Assembly (NCBI GenBank): GCA_003439945.1 | Contig: QVRM01000283.1 | Span: 310,001 to 374,000, forward strand | Source: Dermanyssus gallinae | Taxonomy: Eukaryota > Arthropoda > Arachnida > Mesostigmata > Dermanyssidae | Direction: 5' to 3' | Length of the DNA stretch: 64,000 nucleotides | Shown here: positions 32,280 through 45,399 of the stretch, in pieces | How positions within the stretch are numbered: position 1 is the stretch's first letter | Layout of the letters: the number at the start of each line of letters is the position of its first letter | The notes under the pieces: model-generated | What the model was told of the DNA's origin: nothing | Seen by the model: the letters and a program-made list of their open reading frames with translations, nothing else | The model's database searches: none | Program-made: the position numbers and the translations under genes

Positions 32280-33845
32280 TCAGCAGCACCAGCACCCAGG
32301 TAGCCGATAGAATGCAGTGATTCGTAGTGGAAACGCATCGGCGACAAACAACAAAAAGCCTGCAAAATGCGCGGCCCATCCGGCCTTGCTACGGCGGCTA
32401 CCGGAAGTGGATCGGATGATGATGATGATGATGATGATAGTAATCACACGGATGATGATGACGATGATGATGATGATAATGATGACGATGATGATGATGA
32501 ACAGCAGCTAGTGGCCACAACCAAGATGATGCTACTGCTGCTGCTGCTGCTGCTGCCGCCGCCGCCGCTGCAAAGAAATGTTGTTGCATTAAGCGATTGG
32601 CCATTGGTTGTTCAGAGACACACGATCCTCTTCAACGAATGATGGCGCCATCATTTAATCAACTGCTCTCCTAGGCGAATCGTTTGTGAAAAAAGCTACA
32701 ACTTCATGTGACCTCCACATCTATGATCACTCCAATATTTTCCAAAACGTGAAATTTTGATTCATCTCGAAGAAAGCGTAGCATCACCGTTCGGTGCAAC
32801 GGTTAGGCTAAAAATTGTTTCATATTGCTTGAATGGTTTTGTTATCATGTTTCACCTTAAATTCAATTTTCAGTGCTCTTGACACTGTCTCTGTGGTGGC
32901 GATGTGACGATCATACTGATGACGATACGATGGCTGCGGTTCGCCGACGAATTAGATATGGTGCACGATCGAAAAAGATTTAGCTGAATTAATCGAGTAT
33001 TCGTCAATTTACGATAGGAAGTGCGAGAACGAGCTACGTTTCTACGTCTTTTCCGCTCACCACTCATCATTTCCTCCGTTTCGACGAGTGAAACGCCGCC
33101 GTTACGATGATGTGACGTGATGAATCTGTCGGCAAAGCCGTCGGTTTGCACTCACTGCTAGAAGCCTACCGCCACTAGGCTGCTTCTGCGGGTGGTTGGT
33201 TGGTTGGTTGGTGCGGACTTCGATGACTCCGTCAATGGTCCTTCTTGAATGGTGGTCAGGCTGACAGACGAACCAACGGACAGACACATGGACGGCCCAA
33301 TAAAACAATTATCAGACTTTATTCGCTCTCTCGCTCACTCTATATATTTCTTTCAAGTTATCCCCTGTCTCTCTCCGTTTCTTCATGTTTTTTTTTCTGT
33401 TGCGTTTGATATGTTGTTGTTGTTGTTGTTGCTATTTTCGTTAGAGAGAAACAAGTGATCTTAAACACTACTGAGTGCCTATCAAGACAAACACGAAAGT
33501 TCCGGTCTGCGCGGAAGCTTGAAGGAATGTTGTGGCTGGCATACGGACATCAAGACAAGGGAAAACGGGTAGAAAGACGAACAAGATGACGTCGTCGCCG
33601 CATCGTTTCGCCGCACCGGATTCACCCTTCGACCGACCGAGCCGCGGCGGCGTCGCGGTTTCGGTGGCGGCGAAGTATGAAGCCGTGCGATGTCCGTTTG
33701 GTCTTCGCACAAGGATTCGCACGATTGGTGGAAGACTAGACGGCGACAACTACAGTCTCTTCACGGTTACGATCGTCTTGCTATTGTTGTTCTTGTTGCT
33801 GTTGTTGCTGTTGTTGTTGTTGTTGTTGCTGCTGCTGCTGCAACA
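30955..33845. repeat. Trinucleotide-rich island B
   Basis: Dense short tandem repeats: CAG at 30957-30975, GTT/GGT at 31210-31243, ACAG at 31327-31350, CAG at 31416-31441, CTG at 31707-31749, GTT at 31861-31903, a GC/CG run at 31940-31959, CAC at 32165-32207, CAT at 32244-32282, GAT at 32415-32500, CTG at 32528-32570, GGTT at 33192-33212, GTT at 33414-33432 and GTT/CTG at 33784-33845. Frames through it are homopolymeric peptides on both strands and are not called as genes. Confidence 0.85.
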
Positions 33846-33891
33846 GGTGCAACAGTAACCTAGCATAGAACGGTGCTTAATGTGTGCAGGC

Positions 33892-33971
33892 CTGAGGGCA
33901 CCACGTTGCTGGTGTCCTCAGTGCCGAAAACGCACTTTTCCGTTTATACTATTACAATCGTATAAACGGAA
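33892..33971. repeat. Two adjacent hairpins
   Basis: First: ctgagggcacca (33892-33903) pairs with tggtgtcctcag (33910-33921), one mismatch, loop of 6. Second: ttccgtttatac (33938-33949) pairs perfectly with gtataaacggaa (33960-33971), loop of 10. They lie just after island B. No RNA family was recognised. Confidence 0.8.
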
Positions 33972-33974
33972 TAG

Positions 33975-36400
33975 GCGTCAGATTCCAGGGTCATAATGAC
34001 TAACAACAATATTTATTACGTTACATAACTATTGTTGCGAGTCGACGGCCAGCTTATGCTAAGCTGTATATTGCTCCACTTGTATGCTACACTCACCACG
34101 CACTGGGCTCATCTGACGACTACGCACCAATGTGTATTAATTATGTATTTATAGACGGTAACGTTTCACGCACCCCAGTTGATCATGCTAATCATTGGGC
34201 AAATGATGTTGTCTCTGTTGCCACTGCCCACTGCGCCTTATTGTGTCGAACGATAAACACGTAGTTGGTTTTTAGCGACAATTGTGCATACCTTAAGTAC
34301 TTATTTAGCGAAATGCATGTGAGCACGAGGAAAATGACAGTTTATAGCAATTATCACATTATTTAATTATTGTAATCCTTGCTTGTTTTTTGCTTTTAAA
34401 CTGCTTTGCTGGTAAATATTGTCACCTTATTTGCTAGAAATTATCTTCTAGAAATTATTTATTTGTCTGTTTTTAATAGATGTGCCAATCCTGCAAGTAA
34501 TTTTCATAGTGTTGTGAATCTTATTAGAACCATTTCGGTAGTTCCAACTGAGACCGGGCGAATAGGCTACGTTCGTCAACAGTCTTCATTGTAAAAATTT
34601 ATGTTTAGCTACTCCGCTCTCTGTATTCGCGCTGTATTCTCACCGTTCAGTGTCCACTCTCTGTTATATAACGTATGTTTATTATCTCCGGTCATAGAAT
34701 ATGCGCCCCATTCGTCAGAATGAGCGAGAATATTATTCCGAACGTGGATGTGCTGAGTTCCATCTGTCACTCCGTTCTGAAGCGATATGGAGTACTGTCT
34801 GATTTATGTACAAAAGTGCGCAAAATTGCTTCCAATCATTTATGACTGCTTAGCAGCAGATCGGTCTTTTTGACGAGTATTTATTCTCTCTCTCTTTCTA
34901 TGAATAAATAAAATTACAGGTTTTTGTCTTCGAAAATCCATCTGGACGCTTGCATTTTGGACTATACTGCCAAGATTTGTTCACATATTTCGACCAGTAG
35001 TCGCTGTTGCTCTAAATACATTAACTTTAACGATAGGAGGCATCTCAAAATCGTTTCATACCAAATTCGAGTCGTCAGGATTTTGTGTATGCGTGTGATG
35101 GTGTATGAAGGTGGTGGCGAGTGAAAACATCAATGTTCTCTCGTCAACATTGCTTTCTTTCTGCGACATGTTTTCGATTGCCGTGTTGTCGTTGGTGGCC
35201 TTAAGTTCTGTCCGACGTCAAGAAAGCGAGCGAAAAAGGCAAAGTTGACAAAGTCAACTACTGTTTTTTACATTTGCCCGAAATAGGGTTATTAGTTCAT
35301 CCATGCCCTGGTGGTCAAGGGAAAGCAATTACTTCTGTCTGGTCAATAGATCCGCTCCTCTCGCAGCTCTTCTGCAGTCTTTGCAGAATAGTTTTTGCAC
35401 ATCCTTTAATTCATCCTTACTTTTCTTCATATGATGGAGCTGAGCAATAGATTCCATTTAATATAAAACAACAGATTGGAATAATTGGTTAGAAACCGTA
35501 ATAATTACTTATAAAGCAACGGAAAGCAGTAACAGTTAGAATCACTCTTTATTCAGCCAACTGAGTTTTATGGTAAGAGACGTCGATTTCACAGATCACA
35601 AACAGGCTAGGGCTGCATAAGAACTGCATATACTGTACACGTTGGTCAAACCGTATAATCGTCGTTGTTTCACGTGGGAACGACCCATTTATTCATCGAG
35701 AGGATAATTTCATCCGCTTTACACCAGCGAGCGAAACCATCAACGGGACGCTTCACCCGCTGCTGAAGGCGGATATCGTATTTGATAAAAGCGCACTGAC
35801 ATCGTCGACATACTTAATATTTGATTTGCTGGATGTATTATGTGTATGCGTGCATATCCACGATAAAATCGTGCATAACAGTTGTGACAGACAGGTACGC
35901 CGCTGCCTTGTGGAACCGGTGATGGCGCTGCCTGCAAAAAAAGGCGCGAAGGGTTGAAGTGTTGCTCGGGTCTGTTGAAGTTATTTGAGGTGTTCGCACG
36001 ATCTTCACGACGAGTAAGACCTTGTCACTTATGGCATTTCATTTGCCCAGCCATCTTTCCATCACACAGCTAGAAACTGGTCCCCCGACTGCGTTCGGAT
36101 GTGGTTCAGTAGAGTTATGGCAGGCCGAGAGCGACTGCTCATCAGCATCAGCAACCATGAAGCGGTGTCATCGTTGACGAGAAAAAGATATTGACGGCGT
36201 CTTTTCTCCTTCCTTTCTTCTTATTTCTATCGCTTGCACGCTCGCTCTCTCAGATCAATTTGGCAATTATAGTTAGATACACCCATTTTAACCCACTCTA
36301 TTGTCTCTCTAGTTTGTCTACAGTTGCGTTTCGTTGATTGCGTATATGTGTGGTGCGGCGTCGTATTTCTGTTGCAAGACGTCTATGGTAAGCAAGATCG
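33975..36400. other. Intron-like sequence, no recognised gene
   Basis: No conserved motif, transposon end or long simple repeat was found. A short CT run lies near 34885-34900. Confidence 0.4.
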
Positions 36401-36429
36401 TAGGGCCGACCGCGCTGACTAAGAGACGA

Positions 36430-37760
36430 CGGTAGCGGCATCGGCATCAGCATCAGCATCAACAGCAGCAGCAGCAGCAGTGCTAGTCTTAAGCGGTCCC
36501 CCAGCCGCCCGCCCGGCCGCCCGTTCGTTCGAGCCGAGGGCGGTAGCAGATCCGGCTTTGGCAACCACGATGAACATGACGATCCGAACTGTGTGTCTCT
36601 CTCTCTGTGTGTGTGTCTGCCGTCATACACTGTATGCCGTATGCACCGTACATGTTGTGTCTCACTACTCTATGTACTGCTGCTGCTGCTGTTGCGGCTA
36701 TGCTTTGGCTTTTCGCACAGCGAAACGTCATACTACGAACGACATTTGCTGCTGTTGCTGCTGCGTCCGCTGTTGCTGTTGCGGCTGCTACTGTGGGAGT
36801 AAGTAATGCCACGACCACAAACACACAGGCTCGTCGATTGATGCAGCTTCATTATTGTCGTCCAGCGGGGCAACGCGTTCTCAGTTTTGGGGTCGCTTGC
36901 CGAATGGTGCACACCAGGGCTGTTATAGGCTGAAAGTTAACACGTTCATTTACACAGGATTGTAATATAAATTGATTAATAAATATCAGGTATATATGCA
37001 GCTTCATTATTGTCGTCGTCGTCGTCGTCGTCGCTGCTGCTGCTGCTGCTGCATACACCACTGGTAGCAGAAATATATACAAAAAAAAACGGGGGTAGAG
37101 GTAGTAATAGTACTTGACGACGATAGTACATACTACATTGTTTATTTTGCAATAATTTTGCATTTCAAGATGGTACATAAATACAATACAATCATCATTA
37201 TATACAATTTGAACACTTTAGCGACCGTCCCACCGGGCAAGAAAGTGCAAAGACCGCCGATGCGACTGGCAGCTCGCTGCGTGGTATTTAGCGCCTACCT
37301 GCGAGCAGAACCGGCAACGACCACTGATCGCCAACTTGGTGAAATCCTTGAGTTGAACACACCAAGTGATGATGATAGCCATGTACAATGTACCTTGTGT
37401 ACACGTGCCGGCTAGTGCATGCCATTCCCTCCCAAAGCTCCCTGGTGAGGTACACATCTAACTGCGCTACCTCAGCCGAGGCCTCGGTCACTTTTCTCTG
37501 CCACTCCAACAAAAAATGTTGTTCACGACGATAGTACAATTGTGGTAGCAGCAGCAGTGTACTGATGTCGCTGACTGGTGTAACTGCTAATTGTAGCTCG
37601 CGCTACGTGGAGCGTGTGTACAAACGATGTGTTACTGTGTCTCTGTGCTTCGTGAGTGTCGTCTGATGGCGGCGGCGGCTGGTGGTGGTGGTTGTGGTGG
37701 TGGTGGCAGTGGCACAACTTCTAGCCAACTCGCCACTGCGTCGCGGCTGCTGTTGTTGCT
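36430..37760. repeat. Trinucleotide-rich island C
   Basis: Includes CATCAG/CAG at 36441-36480, CT/GT runs near 36595-36618, CTG/GTT at 36677-36790, GTC then CTG at 37012-37051, and GGC/GGT at 37667-37712. A LINE tail is embedded at 37220-37560. Confidence 0.8.
37220..37560 (-). pseudogene. LINE C-terminal fragment with zinc knuckle
   Basis: The minus strand reads LEWQRKVTEASAEVAQLD then LWEGMACTSRHVYTRYIVHG; after a shift, CRFCSQVGAKYHAASCQ at about 37267-37320. The C-x2-C...H-x3-C knuckle parallels those at 7.05 kb (CKFCGECNINRYHLTRC) and 56.09 kb (CWFCLQRCAQYHAVEC). RT sequence is absent. It lies inside island C. Confidence 0.6.
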
Positions 37761-37864
37761 GATCGAGTGGGTGGCCGGCCTGGCACGATCGATGTTTGAC
37801 GATTGTGTCTTTCTCTCTCTCTGCCGTCGTTATTCGACGCCTTCAGTCTGGCCATATATACACT

Positions 37865-37892
37865 TATATATATGTATATATATATATATATA
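37865..37892. repeat. (TA)n microsatellite
   Basis: About 28 bp of TA with one TG interruption, 40 bp before the retroposed insert at 37933. Confidence 0.9.
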
Positions 37893-37932
37893 GTTCTAAA
37901 GACAGGTAGTAATATACGTGTAAGAGGGTAGT

Positions 37933-38194
37933 AGATAATTGTTATCAGCACGAATGGCTGACAGCAGACTTGCCAGTCTGGTGAAATTTGTCAATTCTTG
38001 TGATCTAGTGCTGTAAGTTAGCATGGGACTAGCGATGTAACTATCAGCGAAAGATGTAAAACCTGTGAGTTTATCGGATGTTAAAAACATCAAAAGCGTA
38101 AAATGTACCACTGTGTAGTGGGTCTCTGATGTGAGACTCTCAAGATTATATATGTAATCAATAAACATCTATCAAAAAAAAAAAAGATAATTGT
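37933..38194 (+). mobile_element. Retroposed transcript fragment with poly(A) and TSD
   Basis: The 10-mer agataattgt occurs at 37933-37942 and 38185-38194. Between them lies 242 bp ending AATAAA (38160-38165), about 8 bp, then roughly 12 A. Direct repeats, a polyadenylation signal and an A-tail are the hallmarks of LINE-mediated retroposition. The body has no long ORF, no Pol III boxes and no recognised family, so it is most simply the 3' UTR end of a host or transposon mRNA inserted as a 5'-truncated copy. Confidence 0.75.
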
Positions 38195-38749
38195 CCACAT
38201 AGCATGCACCCCCCGTACTCCACTCTTTCGCTCCACAGCGCAAACGTAGCGTCCCCAATTGTAGGATCAAATTCGTCTATCGTCATTGCACCCGAAAACT
38301 GCTGCGTGTATTTTTTTAATAATATTCACACTGGATCTAATTAGACAAACGGTGGCGAAGGAAACCCCCTGTTGTTTGCGCTCGCTTGTCCGTCCCGCGG
38401 GCGGAGGCTCTCCAACTGTCCGGATGTATGATGAGTACCTAACACTCACGTATCCCACAGGTAACAACCCCAAAATATAACCTAAGGGAACTTAAATTAT
38501 TATTGTAGACCTTTCAGCTCGACCCTGCCTAATATATTCCAAGGGAATAAACATACACAAGCCTAGAAGTGTCGTATACGACGATATCACTGGGGTCATC
38601 GATGCTATACTCTCGTGGTAATCGCTTCGCAGCTTATTGCGCACTGATCATGTTTGGATGTGGGACACATTTTCGCAAAGACATATTAACATAACCTTAA
38701 GAATCTCCAATTGTCTTGCTGTTTTGTTTGATCTATACTGTAGTGTCAC

Positions 38750-38793
<44 letters not shown>

Positions 38794-40940
38794 TACGTTG
38801 GTACAACTAGACGAGAGGGGTAAACCAGTCTGTCTATTAGAGCTGTGCCGATGAACGCGCGACTATTAGATAGTACGTTGGTCTCTTCTCACAGTGTGAG
38901 CAGGTAAGATTTGTGATCGTGTTCTTCATAGTACCGAGTTATTTAGTTATTTTTATGTTAGTTATTTTTTAGATAGATATATAGATATTTGATTTTCATA
39001 GTAAAGCTTCGTTATTCTGGTTGTTATTGTTTGAGTTTATCATTCTGTTTGTCAGTCGTGTGTTGTTAGCAGTAGACGACTGTAGCGAATCGGTGTCGCA
39101 CCATTTCGCTCGATGTCCGTTTGCTTTGCTTCCGCGATATCTATTTACTTGTTTTTGTTGTGTGTTTTTGTTGTGTGCATATTTGCGTATATGAACGTGC
39201 CCATGTAGGCATCTTTGTTTGGCTTTGACTGGGAAAGAGAGACCAAATACTTGTGGGTGTGTCTGAGTGTGTGAGGACGTGCTTCATGACAGAACTACAG
39301 TCTTTTGTGACACTTATGGTCGTTGCAGGCTGGGAAGATCAACAGCTGCTCCAATCTCTGTCTGTAGCCAAACCGCACCATAAAAAGAAAAAGAAAACGA
39401 AAAAAAAACACTAGGCATGTGAACAGCAAGAAAAAAGAAGAAATTTACGACGGCGACAACGAGAAGGGCAAAAGATACGCTACTCATAAAAAAAAAGAAC
39501 ACGTGTGAATATATAGGGTCAGGTGGATGTGTCTGTGGTGTGGGCTGTGTTCCGACTTAACTTCTTGCAGCTACGCGTTCCTGCGTGACGTGCGATTTCT
39601 TTATGTGCGATTTTTGCTGCTTCATCAACTTTTTACAGCCTCTAGACAAATAGTCACTCACTCAGCACTCGTCGGCAGGCTACGGCTGCCGGAGAAAAAG
39701 CCCATTCCCCAGCATATAGTCGCTGTTAATCACCAGCGAGTCAGCTTGGCAACTATAGTAGAACGAGCAGCAAAACATGGCAACTCTATTCAACGAGTGA
39801 ATCTCCTCTGTTAGGTTTGTATCACTAGCACGAACAATGTTTTGTATTTCTCTTAGTTGACTAAGTCAACGTCGGGGCGTCGAGTGCCACAACATCTACC
39901 TGTTCACTATAAGTCGTTGCCAAAGTAACAATGCTATGTCACCACCCCTGTCTGAGGCATCGCGATGAAGCTCGATTTTCAACATCGTTTTCGGCCGAAT
40001 AATAATAATAACAGTGATCTTGGTTCTTAGAGAATAAGACGTCGTTTTTCACTCGTTAAGTAGCCCTACAAGTTGTAGGACGATTTACTCAATCGGTGAA
40101 CTGTAGGTACAAGGTAAATTTGAGTAGCTGAGGGACAGAGAGACGGCAGAGTTCGTTAAGTGTGATGGAGAGGATGTGTTCGCGAGAGAGAGAGAGATAA
40201 GATAGGCATTGATGCTTGTCGTGGTGACATAATTTTGACAAGAGTAAAAGAGGCTGAGACCATCCAAAAATCAAAAGAGTTGAATCTGAACGACATGCTG
40301 TTCAAGCCACAAGGATGCGGTACACGTTCACTTGGCTAATTGTCTGTTGGTTACACCTGAGAAGATGTGTTCACGTTTTTAAACCGTTTTCATTCGTAAA
40401 TACTTTGACGCTCCACTACATCATTTATCTATGAGTTCCTGGTAGATTAACGCACAGCAAATGAGGCCCAATATTTTCTAATTATACAAATGTTTTGACC
40501 TATATCTATTTTTCTGTTCTGTTCGGGTTTTATCTTGGTTGGCTTGCTGTGTATTTGTTTATGCTGTTGGCTTTCTTGTCAACGGGCTTAGTGCGCTATG
40601 GATATCAGGTGAGTTTTGAAATTGTTCTTCATCTTGTTCATTATATTGGACATGTATGTCTTTAACACTAACTTTATTGGAAAGCAAGTTATATTTTATC
40701 CCTTTACTGCTATACTCTTTTTGGAGCATCTGTGTTGGCTTGTTTGAGCAAGTCAGAGCAAGCAGCTATCAGCTTGGATATTCGTTGATTGTTAGGGTAA
40801 AAAACGTCTATCGGTCGATTGATTTGATTGCCGCGATTTCTTGAATAGTAGCTGCTCGCTTTGCCAATAAGGCGTCTGCATAAGTTATTGTCATTTATAA
40901 CTTGTTGCTGCCGCCTTAGTATATACTATAGTCGCTAATG
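38195..40940. other. Intron-like sequence with one (TA)n
   Basis: A TA tract lies at 38753-38792 and a short GA tract near 40184-40196. No gene or transposon was recognised. Confidence 0.4.
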
Positions 40941-40946
40941 TGAGTA

Positions 40947-42056
40947 TATTGTTGTTGTTGTTGTTGTTGTTGCTGCTACTGTTGTTGTTTATGTTGTTGT
41001 CACCCCTATTACAATTGTTGTTATCACGGTTGTTGTTGTTATTGTTGTTGTTACTATCGCGATTTATTTTCCCCCGTTGTTACTCACAGCTAGCACTGGC
41101 TGTAACTGCTTTTGCGTGGTGGTGGTGGTGGTGGTTTAACGTAGACTTGCCGCCGTTCGGCAATCGAAGTATTCTTTCTGTTCAATGAGCCGAATCATCA
41201 TCGACGGCCGTCGTCGTCGTCGTCGTCGTTGTTGTTTTGTTGTTGTTATTGTTGTTGTTGTCGCCGTTGTTGTTGTTATCGTCAAACTCCAACCGTTGTC
41301 GCTTAACCAAGCCAACACGGCAGCTGGCTGCGGCCATTGCTTCAATGTCGGCGTTGCGTCGGCTGCGTTTGGTGAGCGACCGCCTAGCTCCGTCTGGTTG
41401 GATGCCAGATAGACAGAGAGACAGGTACGGACAGACGGACAGACAGACAGACGCACACATTGGCGACTGACTGCTCGTCCTCATCATGAACAACGATGAT
41501 GATGATGATAGCGACGACAACAACCACGACGATGACAACAACAGCAGTCGGCTGCGGCCGCCGCTACCGCCACTGCTGCTGCTGCTGTTGCTGTTGCTGA
41601 GTCATGGTGACGGGCCGATGGACGACCAAGTGGGCGACAGGTCTAAATCTTTCAGAAGAAAACTGGCCGCCCAGTGCAGACACTCGGTGTCTACTCTCCA
41701 ATGACAACAACATTACTTCGTCTACAACACAACGACGACGACGACGACTGTTCTGCCCCCGGCAACCCCCCCCCCCCCCCGCCCGAACCACGTCCAGTTC
41801 TGCGAACACGACGATGGCCATGGGGTGATCAAATTGTAAACATATTTGTATACATCATAATGTACCATTATTAAAGTGGTCTTCTCATTATTATTATTCG
41901 AATTTGACGATTGCTCTGACTTATATACTTCGTCTGTAATCGGATTGGATGGAATCCAACCAATATGCCACACAACACACACACACACATCAATATAGGC
42001 TTTCTCATGAGGTGGTGGCGTCGTCACGAATCCGATTAACTTGTTGTTGTTGTTGT
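40947..42056. repeat. Trinucleotide-rich island D
   Basis: GTT runs at 40948-41060, GGT near 41116-41135, GTC at 41206-41228 then GTT to about 41280, GACA units at 41405-41452, GAT near 41495-41510, CTG at 41571-41600, CGA at 41731-41748, a 15-C homopolymer at 41766-41780, and GTT near 42041-42056. No convincing coding frame. Confidence 0.8.
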
Positions 42057-42059
42057 TAC

Positions 42060-45000
42060 TTGCACGCATTGAACAATGAATGGATCATGAAACATTAAAA
42101 ACGCGACACGAAAACGAATTACGTGTATCGGCCGGTGTCAATTCGTAGGACGTAGGCCGGTGTATCGCCAACGGATCTGCGGAACAGACGAAAATACGCT
42201 CGCGAAAACGTGGGTGTTCTTGGCCGAAGTCGCCCACAGTCGTTGGTAGGACGACGACGGAATAGCCTGCTAGTTAGTAGCTGTTGGTGTGTCGGTTCAC
42301 GTTCCTATGCGGTCCCGCCCAAACGGGTCCATTTGGTCGAAAAACGGCATAAGGAACACTGACCGACCACGGACTGCTTATCGCGTACTATATCGGCGCG
42401 ACACATCATCACTACGAAGTTCTCCTTCTGATCTGTTTTTTTTTCTTCTCTTTTTTTTATCACCATCATTACCATCATTGTCGGGTCGTTCTAGCATCGA
42501 CTTCTCTATTTTCGATTCGTTTCGACATCAAAAACCCGCCAGCACCCAAAGAGAGACTGCAGGCGAGGCAGTGGCTTGCCTTCGAACGACGAAGCATTCA
42601 GCTGCCGATGGCAAACCGGAGGGACAAAGGGAGCGAAATAGGGGCTCGGTTCGAACTGCACTATATCCCCTATCTGGGATCACCGTATGGATGATGTCTT
42701 GTAGTTACAGCCGCCCAAAAAATACAGTTCTGCAACTAATACCTTTTTACAAGTGTTACTTATTTCGATTCTATGTGGAACATTGTGTCCCGGAGCCGAT
42801 TGAAACACTCCCATTTCTTATTCCACTGTAGTATCGAAATTTAAACATACCATTTCGGTATTCTTACTATTTAATATTACATCACATTTCGGTATTGTTC
42901 AGATGGCACAATTCTTCTTTTATCCTTCATTTAGCTGGCGATCTACTTTTTCATGGATAGAGGTGTGCTACTTTTGCATTCGTTGTGTGTGTATTAGCGG
43001 TCTAATGAGAGACCCTCTCCGACGTGTCGTTGCTTGGATGTCGAACATGACATGAATCATCTCATCATTTATCATTAGTCGGTTTATTGTCGAATGTCTG
43101 GTACTTTAAAAAGGTCATCTACAGTCGTTAGCTTAAGGGTGTCCATACCATAACAGTGGTACATTGCAAAACCTGTAGACTTTCATATAGACAACGCGCG
43201 GTATGCGGTGTACAGCATTGAACACTGTTCAGCAATATACTTGAACTGCCCGCTAAATATCCGCGTCACTAACTTTCTAACACAGAACCAATCCCTCAGA
43301 AACGGGCTTTAATCCATTCCTGTCTGGCATTCTCTTCGAATGTAACCTCGACAGTCTCTGCCGAGGTACTTTGCCTCTTTTTGTTGAAGGTCGTGTATCT
43401 TTAGCTTCGCAACCTCTGACCTGATATGTTTGCACCGGTTTTGATGCCAGGCGTATCCCGCCGCCTATGGTTTTAGCACCCATGATGATTAGCCCCGTTT
43501 GGTGTGGCCATACTTTCTTTCCAACTTTATTCGTATTATCATATCAACGTTTGAAAACTCACTTGCATTTGAGCAGCTTCTGGCCAACGTATTTGGTTCA
43601 CCCCGCAGAGCAGATCTTCGTTGAGCCTTAGCTCAGGCTAGCTCTTTTGCCGGTTGCACGACATACATGATTTGCCAAAATGTTCACTGTGTTCCCCATT
43701 TCCTTCCGGCATGTAACGGTTTACTACAACTAATATCACCACCACTAGTGTTACTCATACTTCTACATCTTTTTACTATTAGCTGTTTTCCCTAAAAAAC
43801 AACCTCCTTAAAATATGTTTTTATTTCTAGTTGTTTTTCCTTGGTGTTAAATTATCGTATATACCGTTTGGCTTTGCGGCATATTATTCTACGAGTCTTG
43901 ACTTTTCTTTCCACCCTCACATATCGTATGTGGAGCAGACTACGGCTGTTAATTTTTGTTTACACCGTAAATTCAGGGGGATATTTGTGCCCGCATTCAG
44001 GTGCTCGCTGCAGCGTGGCGGTCAATCTACTTCGCCGCTTTTTGAATCGCTGGCATTAGGCCGCACAAGAGGTGTTCCGTGTCGTTGTCCTCATGACTGT
44101 CGTACAGAATGCATTGAGCTACAAGCAGCTCCGAATGCTTGCAAGGTCTACTTGGAAGCCACTTATTTGCGTTGAGGGCCTGGGTAAAGTAAGAGTCCGA
44201 ACTTCACATGGCTACCCCCGGCGGCTTGCCTTATGCCTCAAAACCTCCTGACGAACTTTAAAGAAATATGACCGAGACACGGTCGTGGAGTACTTTTGGA
44301 CTAGCCAACAAACAATTATCCTAAAACTTCTCTTAGAACCTAGCAATGATAACGCTGTATTTTCGAGGGAAGACGTATCGGGTTGAGGCTGATAAATTTC
44401 AGACGGGGGCTTGAGAAAATTGAAATATAATGAAAAGTTCAGTTAGCCTAAGAACACCTTAAGTACGTTGAAACATGCAAACACAAAGGCCAATTTCATC
44501 AATAGTAAACGTATATAAGAAATAACAAGATTACAGTGGTTAAGGTGTAAAGCTTTCAGTGGTGGTAGTTTAACTGCTACGAGAATCAGCGTTAGCAACG
44601 ATACGATCCGTTGCGGTGTGACGCGTAAGGATTTGCTGAAAAAACTGTTGCGTTGTCTATGATCATCGAAGACCTCCGGGTGCTGTTTTTTTCCACTTTT
44701 CTCATCATTACTTCATTCAAGTCTGTGACTGGTTTTTCGAGAAATCCCCAGCCAACCGACAGAGAGAAACATAAGAAAGAACCCCGCCATGCGAGCGCGT
44801 ATGTTTGCATGTCTGACTGACGGTGGATTCCCATGGTGGGAAGTTAGACGGCGGCTTTTTGAGGTGTGCAAATTCTTGACTGGCCAGCTCTTCGAAGAAG
44901 AAGAAGAAGAAAGGCCTAGCTAAGAGCCGTCGTGGGACAAAAAAGTCTCACAAATTAGCGCGACGTGACGACGTTGACAGATTTTACACGTTGCTTGCCT

Positions 45001-45270
45001 TTGACCATAAGGAAACCACTCGAACACGTACACGGTTCTCAAAGCGTGATGCTGAAACGACACCGTCTAGTACCGGGATGGCGCGTCAACAACAAACAAA
45101 AAAACAATCACAATATAGCACGGAGCTAGAACATGGCGTCGACAGTAGAATAATAGGGTAGTAGTTGTAGTAGTAATCGTGTGACGCTGGGTGCTGGGCG
45201 ATAATGCGACAATGAATGCGACAGCAATAAAAGCCGACAGTAACGGAAGCTATGGCAAAGCCTACTATTT
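42060..45270. other. Intron-like sequence, no recognised gene
   Basis: A 180-codon plus frame at 42289-42831 and a 114-codon frame at 43831-44175 show no motif I recognise. At 43796-43826 a stretch (aacaacctccttaaaa then tgttttta) resembles the 3' tail of the SINE at 56.8 kb. Nothing else was found. Confidence 0.4.
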
Positions 45271-45276
45271 ATGTAA

Positions 45277-45323
45277 TAATAATAATAATAATTATATTAT
45301 TATTATTATTATTATTATTATAA
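45277..45323. repeat. (TAA)/(TTA) microsatellite pair, self-complementary
   Basis: TAA repeats (45277-45291) are followed directly by TTA repeats (45292-45322). The two halves are reverse complements and can fold on each other. Confidence 0.85.
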
Positions 45324-45399
45324 CTACACAGCATAAAGACTAAGAATAAGTGACGACGGTGACAAGGAACAGAATTGAACAAGCTGAAACTAATAGGAT

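Noticed and set aside
42289..42831. 180-codon plus frame
   Set aside because: No recognisable domain; includes a poly-Phe/Leu segment from T-rich DNA and no splice or initiation support.
43277..43483. 68-codon minus frame with Arg/Lys-rich sequence, considered as a retroelement piece
   Set aside because: No diagnostic motif and no second copy in the window.
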